From Thiotrichaceae bacterium (GTDB taxonomy: Bacteria > Pseudomonadota > Gammaproteobacteria > Thiotrichales > Thiotrichaceae): a stretch of DNA of 35,603 bases. Below are positions 8,172 through 17,241 of the stretch, one piece after another. Within the stretch, counting starts at the first letter, position 1. The number at the start of each line of letters is the position of its first letter. The DNA is taken from contig JALSJN010000001.1 in the NCBI GenBank assembly GCA_026989335.1, positions 1 to 35,603 on the forward strand, in the 5' to 3' direction. Position numbers and translations under genes: made by a program. Under the pieces are notes generated by a model. That model did not search any database. It was not told the DNA's origin and saw only the letters and a program-made list of their open reading frames with translations.

Positions 8172-9347
8172 TTAACGTTTATGTGCAGCTAAAATCACAA
8201 ACTTTTTATTGGATGCAATGGTACGACAATTACCAAACAGTTTTTTTAGTTTGATGTGATAGCCTAAATGTCGATTAGCCACAACCCATAGCTCACCCTT
8301 TGGATTGAGTTGCTGGTTGCTTTGTTGAAACATCTGCCATGCAATATGATCACCCACGGCATGTGCTTGATGAAACGGTGGGTTACATAAAATAAGGTCT
8401 GCTTTGTCGCCTTGATATTGGTTAAAGCAATGACTGATAAAAAAATCTGCTTGCTGCTGAGGAGTATTTTTAAAGTGCCGCTGATAGCTATCTTTTGCAG
8501 ACGCTATCGCCATATAGGACTCATCAATAAAACTTAGTTTGGCATCCTTATGCAGTGTTTGAGCAACAATACCAAGTACGCCATTACCACAACCTAGATC
8601 AACAATGTGTTGTGAAACGGGGCACTTCTCTAGCTGTTGAACAAGAAAGCGTGCGCCAATGTCTAACTGGTTTTGTGAGAAAACATTGGCGTGATTAATC
8701 AATGTCAATTGAAACTCAGGAATAGTAAGTTTATTAGGGTAAGGATTATTCGTAGGGATACTTTCTAGGGTATTTTTACTGAAAATCAAACGTGCTTTTT
8801 TGGTGGCACGAGAGGTTGTGGTTATACCAATAACTTTCTCGAATAATTGTAGTGTAGAATTATGAATATGTTTGCTCATTGCCCCAGCAATAATTATTGT
8901 ATCTCTATTAATGTGAGGCTTTAAGCGAATTAACTGATCTTCTAACAAACTAAGTGTTTTGGGTATTTTGATAATTACGCATAGATAACGCTGTGGTAAA
9001 TCATCCGTGGCAGGAATAAAGCGATACAGGCCTTTTAACTCATTTAATTGCAGATTATTTTGACTAGCCAGTTGGCTTAAGTAGGAGTCAGACCAGCTAT
9101 GAATTGGACTTTCATGCAAAGAGGTAATTAAAGCACCAAAGGTATCATTAATAATCAGCAGTGGCTCAGCTTGATTGAGTTGTGTTGTGTAATCGTTATG
9201 AAGCGTATTGAGGATTAACTCATCGGCCGCATCCCATGCGCGTAAATCACCTTTTGTAGTTTTTGGTAAGCGTTCAAGTTTGAAGCTACCATAGTGATTA
9301 TGAAGTCTTGTATTATCAATGTTTGTTTGTGCTTGTGACTCACTCAT
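8172..9347 (-). CDS. rlmG: 23S rRNA (guanine1835-N2)-methyltransferase
   Basis: Transfers a methyl group from SAM to N2 of G1835 in 23S rRNA. The 391-residue protein has the two-domain layout of the RlmG/RsmC group. A degenerate N-terminal methyltransferase-like domain (LRAWDAADELIL, INDTFGAL, IKIPKTLSLLEDQL) is followed by the active C-terminal domain, with SAM-binding VDLGCGNGVLGI at about 249-260 and the catalytic NPPF at 322-325. ANVFSQNQLDIGARF and VANRHLGYHIKLKKLFGNC match RlmG more closely than RsmC. Its start overlaps the stop of the SUMF1-like gene by four bases (ATGA), indicating translational coupling. Confidence 0.93.
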   Translation of the reverse strand: MSESQAQTNIDNTRLHNHYGSFKLERLPKTTKGDLRAWDAADELILNTLHNDYTTQLNQAEPLLIINDTFGALITSLHESPIHSWSDSYLSQLASQNNLQLNELKGLYRFIPATDDLPQRYLCVIIKIPKTLSLLEDQLIRLKPHINRDTIIIAGAMSKHIHNSTLQLFEKVIGITTTSRATKKARLIFSKNTLESIPTNNPYPNKLTIPEFQLTLINHANVFSQNQLDIGARFLVQQLEKCPVSQHIVDLGCGNGVLGIVAQTLHKDAKLSFIDESYMAIASAKDSYQRHFKNTPQQQADFFISHCFNQYQGDKADLILCNPPFHQAHAVGDHIAWQMFQQSNQQLNPKGELWVVANRHLGYHIKLKKLFGNCRTIASNKKFVILAAHKR

Positions 9348-10243
9348 ACGATCTCCCGGACTACACGAAAACCTAAATTGGTATCGAGTTCCTCAAAGCT
9401 ACGTCGTTTACGTGCGGCACTGCGCGAGTGAATGGCATCATCAAACCATGAACCACCTTTTGTAACATACCAAGGGGAAGTTATCGCGCCAGTATTACTG
9501 CCGTCGCGATTAGCATTAAGATGTGAGTCACGCCAGTTACTTTGCGTAAACTCCCATACATTGCCATGCACCTCATGTAAACCCCATGCATTGGCGGGTT
9601 TATCACCGACTTCAATCGGCTTAGGGTAGGGCGAGCAACGTGGTAAATACCAGCGCTTCTTTTGCTTAGCCTCGTTATAGGGGAACAGAGCGTTGAAGTG
9701 AGCTTCTTTACAGGTCACCTCATCACCAAAGTGAAAGGCACTGGTAGTGCCTGCGCGTGCGGCATGTTCCCACTCGGCTTCGGTAGGGAGCCGGTAGGTT
9801 TGCCCTGTTTGGTCACTTAACCATTTGATATAAAGCTCTGCATCAACTAAGCGTAAATTGATGACCGGGGTTTTACCCGATGACTGAATCAAGTCGTCAC
9901 GAAATGTCCATTCAGTATCTTTACAAAAAATCTCAAAATCATCAGCTGTGATTGTGTAGCGCCCAATTGCATAAGGTTTCTGGATTTGAATATAGTGCTG
10001 CGGATACTCTTCTTTATTATGGCCAAACTCGTGGTGTGTCGATCCCATCTCATATTGACCGGTAGGAATAACGGCCACTTCAGGGCCTTTTGCGCCGCTG
10101 AGCAGGGTGTCTGAAAAAGACATCGTTAGGTTTAACTGCCGCGCTGTATCTCGTTGTAGCTGTGATATCGCCTGACGATCAAGATCAGGTAGAAAAACAG
10201 CAGGAAAGGTTTGCGAACTTTCAACTTGATTGGCATCTAGCAT
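9344..10243 (-). CDS. SUMF1/FGE-domain protein lacking catalytic cysteines
   Basis: A 299-residue protein with the formylglycine-generating-enzyme (SUMF1, C-type-lectin-like) fold. Motifs in order: VIPTGQYEMGS near 58, ITADDFEIFCKDT, YRLPTEAEWEHAARAGT at 150-166, WGLHEVHGNVWEFTQ near 220, KGGSWFDD at 262-269 and a GFRVVRE end. True FGEs carry two cysteines shortly after GGS; here that stretch is DAIHSRSAARKRRS, with none. It is therefore probably not a sulfatase-maturing enzyme. It could be a ligand-binding or non-canonical oxidoreductase of the same fold. It heads the unit with rlmG, overlapping it by four bases. No good ribosome binding site is seen upstream of the chosen ATG, so the start is uncertain. 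Confidence 0.85.
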   Translation of the reverse strand: MLDANQVESSQTFPAVFLPDLDRQAISQLQRDTARQLNLTMSFSDTLLSGAKGPEVAVIPTGQYEMGSTHHEFGHNKEEYPQHYIQIQKPYAIGRYTITADDFEIFCKDTEWTFRDDLIQSSGKTPVINLRLVDAELYIKWLSDQTGQTYRLPTEAEWEHAARAGTTSAFHFGDEVTCKEAHFNALFPYNEAKQKKRWYLPRCSPYPKPIEVGDKPANAWGLHEVHGNVWEFTQSNWRDSHLNANRDGSNTGAITSPWYVTKGGSWFDDAIHSRSAARKRRSFEELDTNLGFRVVREIV

Positions 10244-10317
10244 GGGTATTTTTACAGTTGATTTAAAAAGAGAGTTTAACTTTTATAAGTCGTAGCTAAA
10301 AGCATAAAAATCAATTT

Positions 10318-11043
10318 TTATTCAAACATGACCCTGATGGCACGATGATCCGATGAGGCCTCTTTGATCGTTGTAATTTTATTTCCACCAAATACTTCAA
10401 AGCCTGTAATGTTGAGATGCTTAGTCCAAACTCTATCGTAGCGAACTTGGTACTTTTCTCGCTGCCATGTTGTTTTATATTTTTTTATTGAGCCTGTGGC
10501 TTCCCATGCATCGATGATATCTTTAATGTCTAAGCTTTCCCATTCAGATGTTCTTAGGTTTGTATCCCCTGCAAAAATACTGGGCGTACTGAGCTTATTC
10601 ATTTCGCCTAAAATAAACTTAGCTTGTTCAACCCGCATGGAAGAACCTGGTTTCATACTTTCCATGTGTGCCGTCATAATAGTGAGCTTATTTTCAAGCT
10701 GTAAAATAGATAGTTCGCGGCCTTGTTCAGTTGATTCAAATTTTACCTTGTTGTAGCTTGATACAGGGAGGCGGGTGGCTATGACTTCAAAATATGATCG
10801 CTCGCTTATTTCTTGAGGATAAATGCTAAATCCTGCCGCCTTAAGGTGAGGAAGAACATGGGCGTGATAACTGCGTTCTACCACTTCTTGCAGGACGATA
10901 ATATCAGGCGTATTGGGCTTAAAGTTTTCGATCATGGCTTTTTCAAGAGGCACCCCCAATAACATTTGAAACATGGCTGCTTCGGTACGCTCGTCAATAT
11001 GCCGATCTTCTAAGCCGTTTAAATTCCAAGTAACTAATTGCAT
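10318..11043 (-). CDS. Endonuclease/exonuclease/phosphatase family protein, TDP2-like
   Basis: A 241-residue Mg-dependent phosphoesterase of the EEP superfamily without a signal peptide, so cytoplasmic. Active-site motifs in order: TWNLNG at 5-10 (metal-site Asn), LQEV with the metal-binding Glu at 53, the catalytic His in TAHMES at 126, GDTNLR at 159-164 and a terminal SDH at 231-233. The combination TWN, LQE, GDTNLR and SDH is close to that of TDP2, which removes 5'-tyrosyl adducts from DNA, but other EEP enzymes share most of it. It precedes the SUMF1-like gene by 74 bases, followed by rlmG and xseA. The substrate is not known from sequence. Confidence 0.88.
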   Translation of the reverse strand: MQLVTWNLNGLEDRHIDERTEAAMFQMLLGVPLEKAMIENFKPNTPDIIVLQEVVERSYHAHVLPHLKAAGFSIYPQEISERSYFEVIATRLPVSSYNKVKFESTEQGRELSILQLENKLTIMTAHMESMKPGSSMRVEQAKFILGEMNKLSTPSIFAGDTNLRTSEWESLDIKDIIDAWEATGSIKKYKTTWQREKYQVRYDRVWTKHLNITGFEVFGGNKITTIKEASSDHRAIRVMFE

Positions 11044-11196
11044 CGCTTAAAAATACCCAAATGAAAGAGTTGCACGAATATGGCGCAAAATATTATATGC
11101 CCGCACTATTTTGTGTACCCCTTAAGTCTAGTATTTTCAAATAAATCAATCATATATCATCAAAGCTTAAAAGCATATCAAAGAAAGGTATACCCT

Positions 11197-11541
11197 ATGA
11201 GCATGAGAGTTTTACAAGACTTAGGTGTCGAGCGCTGTAAAGATGGTTATTTACAAAGTAGCGAAGATTGGAATAAAGAAATGGTGTTTAAACTGGCCGA
11301 CGAATGGAAAGGCATGGAAGTGAGAGATGAGCACTTTCCTGTTTTAGACTTTATTCGTGCATTTCATGAAGAGCATCAAGTTACACCCGATGTGCGTGAT
11401 GCGACAAAGTTTTTAATGCAAAGTGGCATGGATAAAAAAGAAGCGAAGAAATATTTGTTTAAGTTATTCCCTAATGGTTATATGCAGCAAGGTGTACAAC
11501 TTGCTGGTATGCGTAGGCCTACGGCGTGGTGTGTTGGCTAG
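11197..11541 (+). CDS. TusE/DsrC-family sulfur relay protein
   Basis: A small cytoplasmic sulfur-carrier protein of 114 residues. The start at 11197 is chosen because AAAGG lies eight bases upstream and the conserved domain starts just after it; an upstream ATG at 11080 would add non-conserved sequence. Family features: DGYLQSSEDWNKE, DFIRAFHEEHQVTPDVRDATKFL, KKYLFKLFPNGYMQQGV and a C-terminal arm ending AGMRRPTAWCVG. The penultimate-region Cys112 is kept, but the second cysteine of sulfite-reductase DsrC, upstream in the arm, is not (QGVQLAG). That makes it TusE-like or a regulatory DsrC paralogue. No dsrAB or tusBCD genes are present nearby. Confidence 0.9.
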   Translation: MSMRVLQDLGVERCKDGYLQSSEDWNKEMVFKLADEWKGMEVRDEHFPVLDFIRAFHEEHQVTPDVRDATKFLMQSGMDKKEAKKYLFKLFPNGYMQQGVQLAGMRRPTAWCVG

Positions 11542-11571
11542 CCCACGGTAACTCACACGCATAAAAAAGCC

Positions 11572-11595
11572 CGCTTTTAACAGTGGGCTTTTTTA
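11572..11595. terminator. Bidirectional terminator between tusE-like and soxK-like genes
   Basis: AAAAAAGCCC pairs with GGGCTTTTTT, the stem being extended by C-G and G-T pairs. The symmetric A/T flanks let it serve both the plus-strand gene ending at 11541 and the minus-strand gene ending at 11622. Confidence 0.9.
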
Positions 11596-11621
11596 TAACT
11601 ATATATCTTAAACAAGTTGGT

Positions 11622-11915
11622 CTAGAACGTAGGGCCAGCAGTTTTAGCAAGCTCTGCTTGTTTCTTGATAATATCTAATTGACCAGCAACTTTATTCGCT
11701 AATTTAATCGCTTTTTTCTCTTTACCGTCTTTGGCAAGCTCTTCAGCTTTTTTAATCATTTTACCCATGTCACGCCACTCAAAGCCGATTGACTTGGCTT
11801 CTTTTTGTGCATCTTTAGCGGCTTTAATCGCATCTGTTGCTCCACCAGCCATAGCTGGGGCTGTTAATGTTGTAATTGAAAGTGCGATAGTTGCTATTGC
11901 AAGTTTAAGTCTCAT
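11622..11915 (-). CDS. Small periplasmic protein, SoxK (SoxXA-binding)-like
   Basis: A 97-residue protein with a clean signal peptide (MRLKLAIATIALSITTLTA then PAMAGGA), leaving about 70 mature residues predicted to be helical and lysine-rich. The core FEWRDMGKMIKKAEELAKDG, followed by KKAIKLANKV, resembles my recollection of the EWRD-G-IK-AE/AIKLA pattern in SoxK-type SoxXA-binding proteins of thiosulfate oxidisers. I could not check this by alignment, so the name is tentative. A strong AGGAGG lies six bases before the ATG, suggesting high expression. No other sox gene is in the window. It faces the TusE/DsrC-like gene across a shared terminator. Confidence 0.8.
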   Translation of the reverse strand: MRLKLAIATIALSITTLTAPAMAGGATDAIKAAKDAQKEAKSIGFEWRDMGKMIKKAEELAKDGKEKKAIKLANKVAGQLDIIKKQAELAKTAGPTF

Positions 11916-12012
11916 TCATTCCTCCTAAGATTATCGATATAAACCGATGAAAATTTTAATGTGATAAAAGTAGCTTTATTAAAAAAATTAACTACATTTC
12001 TATTGATACCAG

Positions 12013-12041
12013 TTTACCTTCTAAAGGTCAATCTCTATAAT
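12013..12041 (+). promoter_or_regulatory. Predicted sigma-70 promoter of guaB
   Basis: TTTACC (-35, 12013-12018) and a perfect TATAAT (-10, 12036-12041) are separated by 17 bases. Transcription would start near 12048, leaving a leader of about 117 bases before the guaB ATG at 12165. Confidence 0.7.
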
Positions 12042-12066
12042 GATCGGCTAATTTAAGCTTATTCTT

Positions 12067-12092
12067 ATATTTAGTACTACAGAACTAAATAT
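12067..12092 (+). promoter_or_regulatory. Hairpin in the guaB leader
   Basis: ATATTTAGT pairs perfectly with ACTAAATAT around an 8-base loop, and a T-run (ATTTTTT) begins eight bases later. A second small hairpin, GTTGG AAA CCAAC at 12150-12162, lies three bases before the guaB ATG and could mask ribosome binding. The pair could form an attenuator or a protein site; function is inferred only from position. Confidence 0.4.
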
Positions 12093-12164
12093 TGTTAAGA
12101 TTTTTTGACTGAAAACGCTTATGCTACTGCTCCCAATAACATGCCAACCGTTGGAAACCAACTT

Positions 12165-13625
12165 ATGAGAATTCTCGAAGAAGCCTTAACATTTGACGAT
12201 GTTTTATTAGTGCCCGCACATTCAAATGTCTTACCCGCTGAGGTTGATTTGAGTACCCAGCTGACTAAAAATATTCGTTTAAATATTCCTATGCTATCGG
12301 CTGCAATGGATACTGTCACCGAAGCAAATTTAGCTATTTCGTTAGCACAAGAAGGCGGCTTGGGAATTGTTCACAAAAACATGACAATAGAACAACAGGC
12401 TACGATTATCAGTAGTGTTAAACGTTTTGAAAGCGGTATCATTAAAGACCCAATCACTATTGCTGCTGAGATGTCCATTGGTGATGTCATGGCGTTAACA
12501 TCCAAGCATAAAATATCAGGTGTTCCTGTTGTCGAAAATGGTGATGATTTAGTCGGTATTGTAACCAGTCGAGATTTACGTTTTGAAACTAAACTCGATC
12601 AACCGGTTTCATCAATCATGACAACCAAAGAAAACCTTGTAACGGTATCTGAAGGTGCAAGTAAAAAAGAAATTAAAAAACTATTACACACCCACCGAAT
12701 AGAAAAAGTATTAGTCATTAATGATGACTTTAAGTTGCGTGGATTAATTACAGTAAAGGATATTCAAAAATCTACTGACTTTCCTAGTGCCTGTAAAGAT
12801 GAATCTGGCAGTTTACGGGTAGGCGCTGCTGTTGGTACGGGGCATGGGACAGAGGCACGTGTTACCGCATTGGTAGAAGCTGGCGTTGATGTGATTATTG
12901 TAGATACGGCACATGGTCACTCGCAAGGTGTGCTTGATCGTGTTAGATGGGTGAAAACAAGCTTCCCTGATGTTGAGGTGATTGGCGGAAATATCGCAAC
13001 CGGAGCGGCAGCTTTGGCTCTGGTTGAAGCTGGGGCTGATGCCGTTAAAGTAGGTATTGGCCCAGGGTCAATCTGTACAACCCGAATGATAGCGGGTGTT
13101 GGTGTCCCGCAAATTACAGCTATTATGAATGTAGCTAAAGCTTTAAAAGAGAGCGGTGTGCCATTAATTGCCGATGGAGGTATTCGTTTTTCGGGTGATA
13201 TTGCAAAATCATTAGCCTCTGGTGCGCACTGTGTGATGCTCGGCGGCATGTTTGCAGGTACTGATGAAGCCCCAGGTGAAATTATTATTTATCAAGGTCG
13301 CTCTTATAAATCATACCGTGGTATGGGGTCTTTGGGTGCGATGGCAGATGGATCAAGTGATCGTTATTTTCAAGAGTCAGAAAATGCGGCAGATAAATTA
13401 GTACCTGAAGGTATAGAAGGCCAGGTTCCTTATAAAGGCCCATTAGCCCCAATTATCCATCAGCTGACAGGTGGAATACGTTCAAGCATGGGCTATGTTG
13501 GGTGTAAAGATTTAGATGAAATGAGAGATAAACCTGAATTTGTACGCATTACTGGGGCAGGTATGAAAGAATCTCATGTTCATGATGTGACGATTACTAA
13601 AGAAGCGCCTAATTATCATTCTTAG
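12165..13625 (+). CDS. guaB: Inosine-5'-monophosphate dehydrogenase
   Basis: Oxidises IMP to XMP with NAD+, the committed step of GMP synthesis. The start at 12165 ([15 protein letters not shown]) gives 486 residues, matching the family's 488. A TTG at 12105 would add 20 non-conserved residues and has no better ribosome binding site. The TIM-barrel core carries two inserted CBS domains ([20 protein letters not shown]..., then [27 protein letters not shown]). [11 protein letters not shown] contains the catalytic cysteine, [13 protein letters not shown] and the RYFQE flap follow. Its usual partner guaA is separated from it by a fatty acid desaturase gene. It has a good promoter and a structured leader. 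Confidence 0.96.
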   Translation: MRILEEALTFDDVLLVPAHSNVLPAEVDLSTQLTKNIRLNIPMLSAAMDTVTEANLAISLAQEGGLGIVHKNMTIEQQATIISSVKRFESGIIKDPITIAAEMSIGDVMALTSKHKISGVPVVENGDDLVGIVTSRDLRFETKLDQPVSSIMTTKENLVTVSEGASKKEIKKLLHTHRIEKVLVINDDFKLRGLITVKDIQKSTDFPSACKDESGSLRVGAAVGTGHGTEARVTALVEAGVDVIIVDTAHGHSQGVLDRVRWVKTSFPDVEVIGGNIATGAAALALVEAGADAVKVGIGPGSICTTRMIAGVGVPQITAIMNVAKALKESGVPLIADGGIRFSGDIAKSLASGAHCVMLGGMFAGTDEAPGEIIIYQGRSYKSYRGMGSLGAMADGSSDRYFQESENAADKLVPEGIEGQVPYKGPLAPIIHQLTGGIRSSMGYVGCKDLDEMRDKPEFVRITGAGMKESHVHDVTITKEAPNYHS

Positions 13626-13766
13626 CTCGTTGGTTTACGTTTACTAGGTCGCGTAATAGTCCCAAATAATTATTAAGTTAAACGATTAACTTGATACATC
13701 ACAATACATTTAGATGTAAACTTTATTAAGATATTACACTGATATTTAGGTTCAAGGGTTTTATAG

Positions 13767-14894
13767 ATGATGCAAATAAACTATGCTCAAGTTGATCAAA
13801 AACAACTTGCACAAGATATAGATTCAATTAAAGAAAGAATTGGTAAACCAACCATAGAAGACTTAAATCATCTGAAGAAAGTAGAATGGTGGGGACGAAT
13901 TTCTGCGCTTTTAGGTTATTCCGTTGCATGGATTTTCCCTTTTAATATTATCGGTGCTTTCTTAATTAGTCTCGGTAACATTAGCCGTTGGGCAAATGTT
14001 GCACACCCAGTAATGCATGGTGCGTATGATAAAGTTCCCGGAGTACCTGAGCGTTATACTCGTAAAGGCTTTGCAAAAGGATGGCGGCGTATTGTTGATT
14101 GGTTGGATTGGATAGACCCCGCGGCATGGGATTACGAACACAACAAGAAGCACCATTATAATTTAGGTGAAGAAAGTGATCCGGATAATATAGAGCTAAA
14201 TTTAAAATGGTTGCGCGAGTCTAATATACCAATGTGGCTACGCTATGTAATTGTTATCGGCTTTGCGGGTATTTGGAAAATTGCCTACTACGCCCCGCAA
14301 ACACTTAGAATGCTTGCTAACTATGAGAGAAAAAAACGCGGTGAGCCAGAATATAAAACATTTTTACGTGCCGGTGCTTGGAGCCCCTTTGCTGTAGATG
14401 GTAGACGACTATGGCTGAGTTGTATTTTACCTTATGTAGGCTTTCGTTTTGTGTTTATGCCTTTACTGTTTTTACCTTTAGGAACAGACGCCGTACTTAA
14501 TGTTTTTATGGCATCATTGCTGGCAGAGTTTTTTGCTAATCTACATTCGTTTTTTGTGATTATTCCAAATCATGCAGCAGAAGATATTTACCGTTTTGAA
14601 CAACCTACCAAAGGTCGTGGAGAGTTTTACTTACGCCAAATTATAGGTACGGTAAATTATAATACAGGCTCTGATCAGGTTGACTTCATGCATGGTTGGT
14701 TAAATTATCAAATCGAACACCATTTGTTTCCATCAATCCCTTTGAATCACTATCAAGAAATGCAACCATTGGTGAAAGAAATTTGTAAAAAACACAAGCT
14801 ACCGTATCGTCAAGAAGCTGTTTTTAAACGTTTATGGATGACAATAGAGTTAATGGTAGGTAAAACTAATCAACTGGTTATCAAACACGCCTAG
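13767..14894 (+). CDS. Membrane fatty acid desaturase between guaB and guaA
   Basis: A 375-residue integral membrane di-iron desaturase. The three histidine clusters are HPVMH (H80/H84), EHNKKHH (H125/H129/H130) and QIEHHLFP near 320, spaced around four hydrophobic spans as in acyl-lipid and acyl-CoA desaturases. It would introduce a double bond into membrane acyl chains using O2 and an electron donor; regioselectivity cannot be read from sequence. AAGGG eight bases upstream sets the start at 13767. The gene lies 141 bases after guaB and 79 bases before guaA, interrupting a pair usually co-transcribed in bacteria. It is unlike the second desaturase at 20615-21448. Confidence 0.92.
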   Translation: MMQINYAQVDQKQLAQDIDSIKERIGKPTIEDLNHLKKVEWWGRISALLGYSVAWIFPFNIIGAFLISLGNISRWANVAHPVMHGAYDKVPGVPERYTRKGFAKGWRRIVDWLDWIDPAAWDYEHNKKHHYNLGEESDPDNIELNLKWLRESNIPMWLRYVIVIGFAGIWKIAYYAPQTLRMLANYERKKRGEPEYKTFLRAGAWSPFAVDGRRLWLSCILPYVGFRFVFMPLLFLPLGTDAVLNVFMASLLAEFFANLHSFFVIIPNHAAEDIYRFEQPTKGRGEFYLRQIIGTVNYNTGSDQVDFMHGWLNYQIEHHLFPSIPLNHYQEMQPLVKEICKKHKLPYRQEAVFKRLWMTIELMVGKTNQLVIKHA

Positions 14895-14901
14895 TCATTT
14901 A

Positions 14902-14932
14902 CCTGAATCCACCTTGAAGTCACGGATTCAGG
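14902..14932 (+). terminator. Hairpin between the desaturase gene and guaA
   Basis: CCTGAATCC pairs perfectly with GGATTCAGG around a 13-base loop. The following ATTTAATA is only a weak T-tract, so this may be an inefficient terminator or an RNA-processing hairpin that leaves some read-through into guaA. Confidence 0.5.
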
Positions 14933-14973
14933 ATTTAATAACTATCTAAAAATACAATTTTAGGAATTACTCA

Positions 14974-16554
14974 ATGAGCCAATCAAACATCCATAATGAT
15001 CGCATCTTGATTTTAGATTTTGGCGCACAGTACACGCAGCTTATTGCTCGACGAATTCGTGAAGTGGGTGTTTATTGTGAGATTTACCCTTGGGATGTGA
15101 GTGACCAAGATGTTATTGATTTTAAAGCTAAAGGAGTTATTTTATCCGGTGGCCCAGAATCAACCATTGGGGATAATCCGCCTATTGCCCCTGCTGCCGT
15201 TTATAATTTAGGTGTACCTGTATTGGGTATTTGTTATGGCATGCAAACCATGGCAATGCACTTTGGTGGTAAGGTTGAAACCGCTGATCATCAGGAATAC
15301 GGATATGCACAAGTGCGTGCACGTGGGCATACTGCTTTATTTAAAAACATTGAAGACGAGGTCAATGCCGAAGGTCATGGATTACTGGATGTATGGATGT
15401 CACACGGTGATCATGTAGTCGAAATCCCTGAGTCATTTAAGTTAATGGCAAGCACTGAGAATGCGCCGATAGCAGGCATAGCCAATGAGGATAAGCAGTT
15501 CTACGGCATACAATTTCACCCAGAGGTTACGCATACAAAGCAGGGTGGTCGTATTCTAGAACGCTTTAGTCGTGAAATTTGTGGCTGTGCTAATTTGTGG
15601 AACCCGCAGAATATTATTGACGATAGTATTAACAATGTGAAAGCACAAGTAGGCTCTGATGAAGTCATCTTGGGCTTATCCGGTGGTGTGGATTCATCGG
15701 TGGTAGCGGCGATGTTACACAAAGCTCTTGGTAAACAACTAACCTGTGTATTTGTTGATACCGGTTTATTGCGTTTAAAGGAAGGCGATCAAGTCATGAC
15801 CATGTTTTCCGAGCACATGGGCGTAAAAGTGATCCGTGTTAATGCTGAAGAACGTTATCTTAAAGCCTTAGAAGGTAAAACCGACCCTGAAGAAAAGCGT
15901 AAAATTATCGGCAACTTGTTTGTTGAAATTTTTGAAGAAGAATCAAATAAACTCAGCAATGCAAAGTGGTTAGCCCAAGGCACTATTTACCCTGATGTGA
16001 TTGAATCTGCGGGTAGTAAAACAGGCAAAGCTCATTTGATTAAATCACACCACAATGTGGGTGGTTTACCAAAAGATATGAAACTAGGTCTGGTAGAGCC
16101 GTTACGCGAATTATTTAAAGATGAAGTCCGTACCATTGGTATCGAGCTTGGACTTCCTGCCGAAATGGTACACCGTCACCCATTCCCAGGGCCTGGCTTA
16201 GGGGTAAGAATATTGGGTGAAGTTAAAAAAGAATTTGCCGATATTTTGCGCCTAGCTGATAATATCTTTATTGAAGAGCTGTATAAGCATGATCTTTATA
16301 ATAAGACTTCACAGGCTTTTGCGGTATTTCTGCCGATTAAATCAGTCGGTGTAACAGGTGATGGCCGTCGTTATGACTATGTGATTGCATTGCGTGCGGT
16401 TGAAACCATAGATTTTATGACCGCACGTTGGGCACATCTGCCCTATGACTTTTTGAGTTTGGTTTCTAATCGAATTATTAATGAAATTAGCCATGTCTCG
16501 CGAGTGACTTATGATATCTCAGGCAAGCCGCCGGCAACCATTGAGTGGGAATAG
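14974..16554 (+). CDS. guaA: GMP synthase (glutamine-hydrolysing)
   Basis: Converts XMP to GMP using ATP and ammonia released from glutamine. The 526 residues match the usual 525. An N-terminal class I glutamine amidotransferase domain has the nucleophile C87 in GICYGMQ and the His/Glu pair in FHPEVTHT (H182, E184). The ATP-pyrophosphatase domain has the PP-loop LSGGVDSS at 235-242. The dimerisation domain includes [17 protein letters not shown] and ends in KPPATIEWE, the standard C-terminus. TAGGA upstream supports the start. Separated from guaB by a desaturase gene, it may be transcribed by read-through or from its own promoter. Confidence 0.98.
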   Translation: MSQSNIHNDRILILDFGAQYTQLIARRIREVGVYCEIYPWDVSDQDVIDFKAKGVILSGGPESTIGDNPPIAPAAVYNLGVPVLGICYGMQTMAMHFGGKVETADHQEYGYAQVRARGHTALFKNIEDEVNAEGHGLLDVWMSHGDHVVEIPESFKLMASTENAPIAGIANEDKQFYGIQFHPEVTHTKQGGRILERFSREICGCANLWNPQNIIDDSINNVKAQVGSDEVILGLSGGVDSSVVAAMLHKALGKQLTCVFVDTGLLRLKEGDQVMTMFSEHMGVKVIRVNAEERYLKALEGKTDPEEKRKIIGNLFVEIFEEESNKLSNAKWLAQGTIYPDVIESAGSKTGKAHLIKSHHNVGGLPKDMKLGLVEPLRELFKDEVRTIGIELGLPAEMVHRHPFPGPGLGVRILGEVKKEFADILRLADNIFIEELYKHDLYNKTSQAFAVFLPIKSVGVTGDGRRYDYVIALRAVETIDFMTARWAHLPYDFLSLVSNRIINEISHVSRVTYDISGKPPATIEWE

Positions 16555-16693
16555 TTCAAACAGTCAAAAACGCCTGAACTTAGCACTGAAGCAGTTTTTC
16601 TTTTTGATGAGTTAATAGCCATGCATTTGTACTTCTCACTATCCTCCTATAGAATAGTATTAATATTTTCAATAACATAGATAGGTTTTCACC

Positions 16694-17203
16694 ATGAAAA
16701 AGTTACTTCTTATTTTTACACTGCTTTCTTTACTTGCAGCTTGTGGTAGCAAAGAGGAGTTTGGTAATGCATTGATTGATACTATACCTGGGCTATCTGA
16801 TGAAGAGCGCGCGGTTTGGAGAATAGCAAACTATGTGAAATACAATGATGGAAAAGTGCCCCCCCTATCATTATTTACAAAAGCAGGGATTATTAATGTA
16901 GATGAGATCAATAAAGACAGTATCCTTAAACTCATTACCCAAAAAGACTTTGATACGGTTAATAGTAAAGCTGAGCTACAAATTTTGATTGATAATTACA
17001 ATAAAGCCATTAAAAAAGTAAAAGCGTTTGCAAAGGAGAACGGTAATGTACCTACCGTTGAGGATTATGCGGATATCGGTGTTAAAGATGCTGAGCTTGA
17101 ATCTAAAATAGAAACCTTGCATGTTAAGATTAAAGAGCTTTCTTCAGCTGAGTTGGAAAAGATTTCTCTAATAGAAATTTTAAAAATACTTGATACGATT
17201 TAG
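16694..17203 (+). CDS. Hypothetical lipoprotein
   Basis: A 169-residue protein of unknown function. The N-terminus MKKLLLIFTLLSLLAAC has a lipobox (LAAC) with the lipidated cysteine at 17, so it should be exported and anchored in a membrane. The mature part is helical, charged and lysine/glutamate-rich (ELQILIDNYNKAIKKVKAFA; LHVKIKELSSAELEKI), with coiled-coil-like periodicity and no recognised enzymatic motif. TAGG at moderate spacing precedes the ATG. It lies 139 bases after guaA and just before tadA. A weak palindrome but no clear terminator is seen between guaA and this gene. Confidence 0.8.
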   Translation: MKKLLLIFTLLSLLAACGSKEEFGNALIDTIPGLSDEERAVWRIANYVKYNDGKVPPLSLFTKAGIINVDEINKDSILKLITQKDFDTVNSKAELQILIDNYNKAIKKVKAFAKENGNVPTVEDYADIGVKDAELESKIETLHVKIKELSSAELEKISLIEILKILDTI

Positions 17204-17241
17204 ATTTAATTACTATTACTAATAACACTGATCAAGAATGG

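Noticed and set aside
11080..11196. N-terminal extension of the TusE/DsrC-like gene
   Set aside because: Not similar to the family, no ribosome binding site, and AAAGG supports the ATG at 11197.
17226..17240. CTGATCAAG before tadA as another repeat copy
   Set aside because: Only the core 9 bases match; neither the flanking arm nor the TTAA end is present, and it lies in the likely tadA coding frame.
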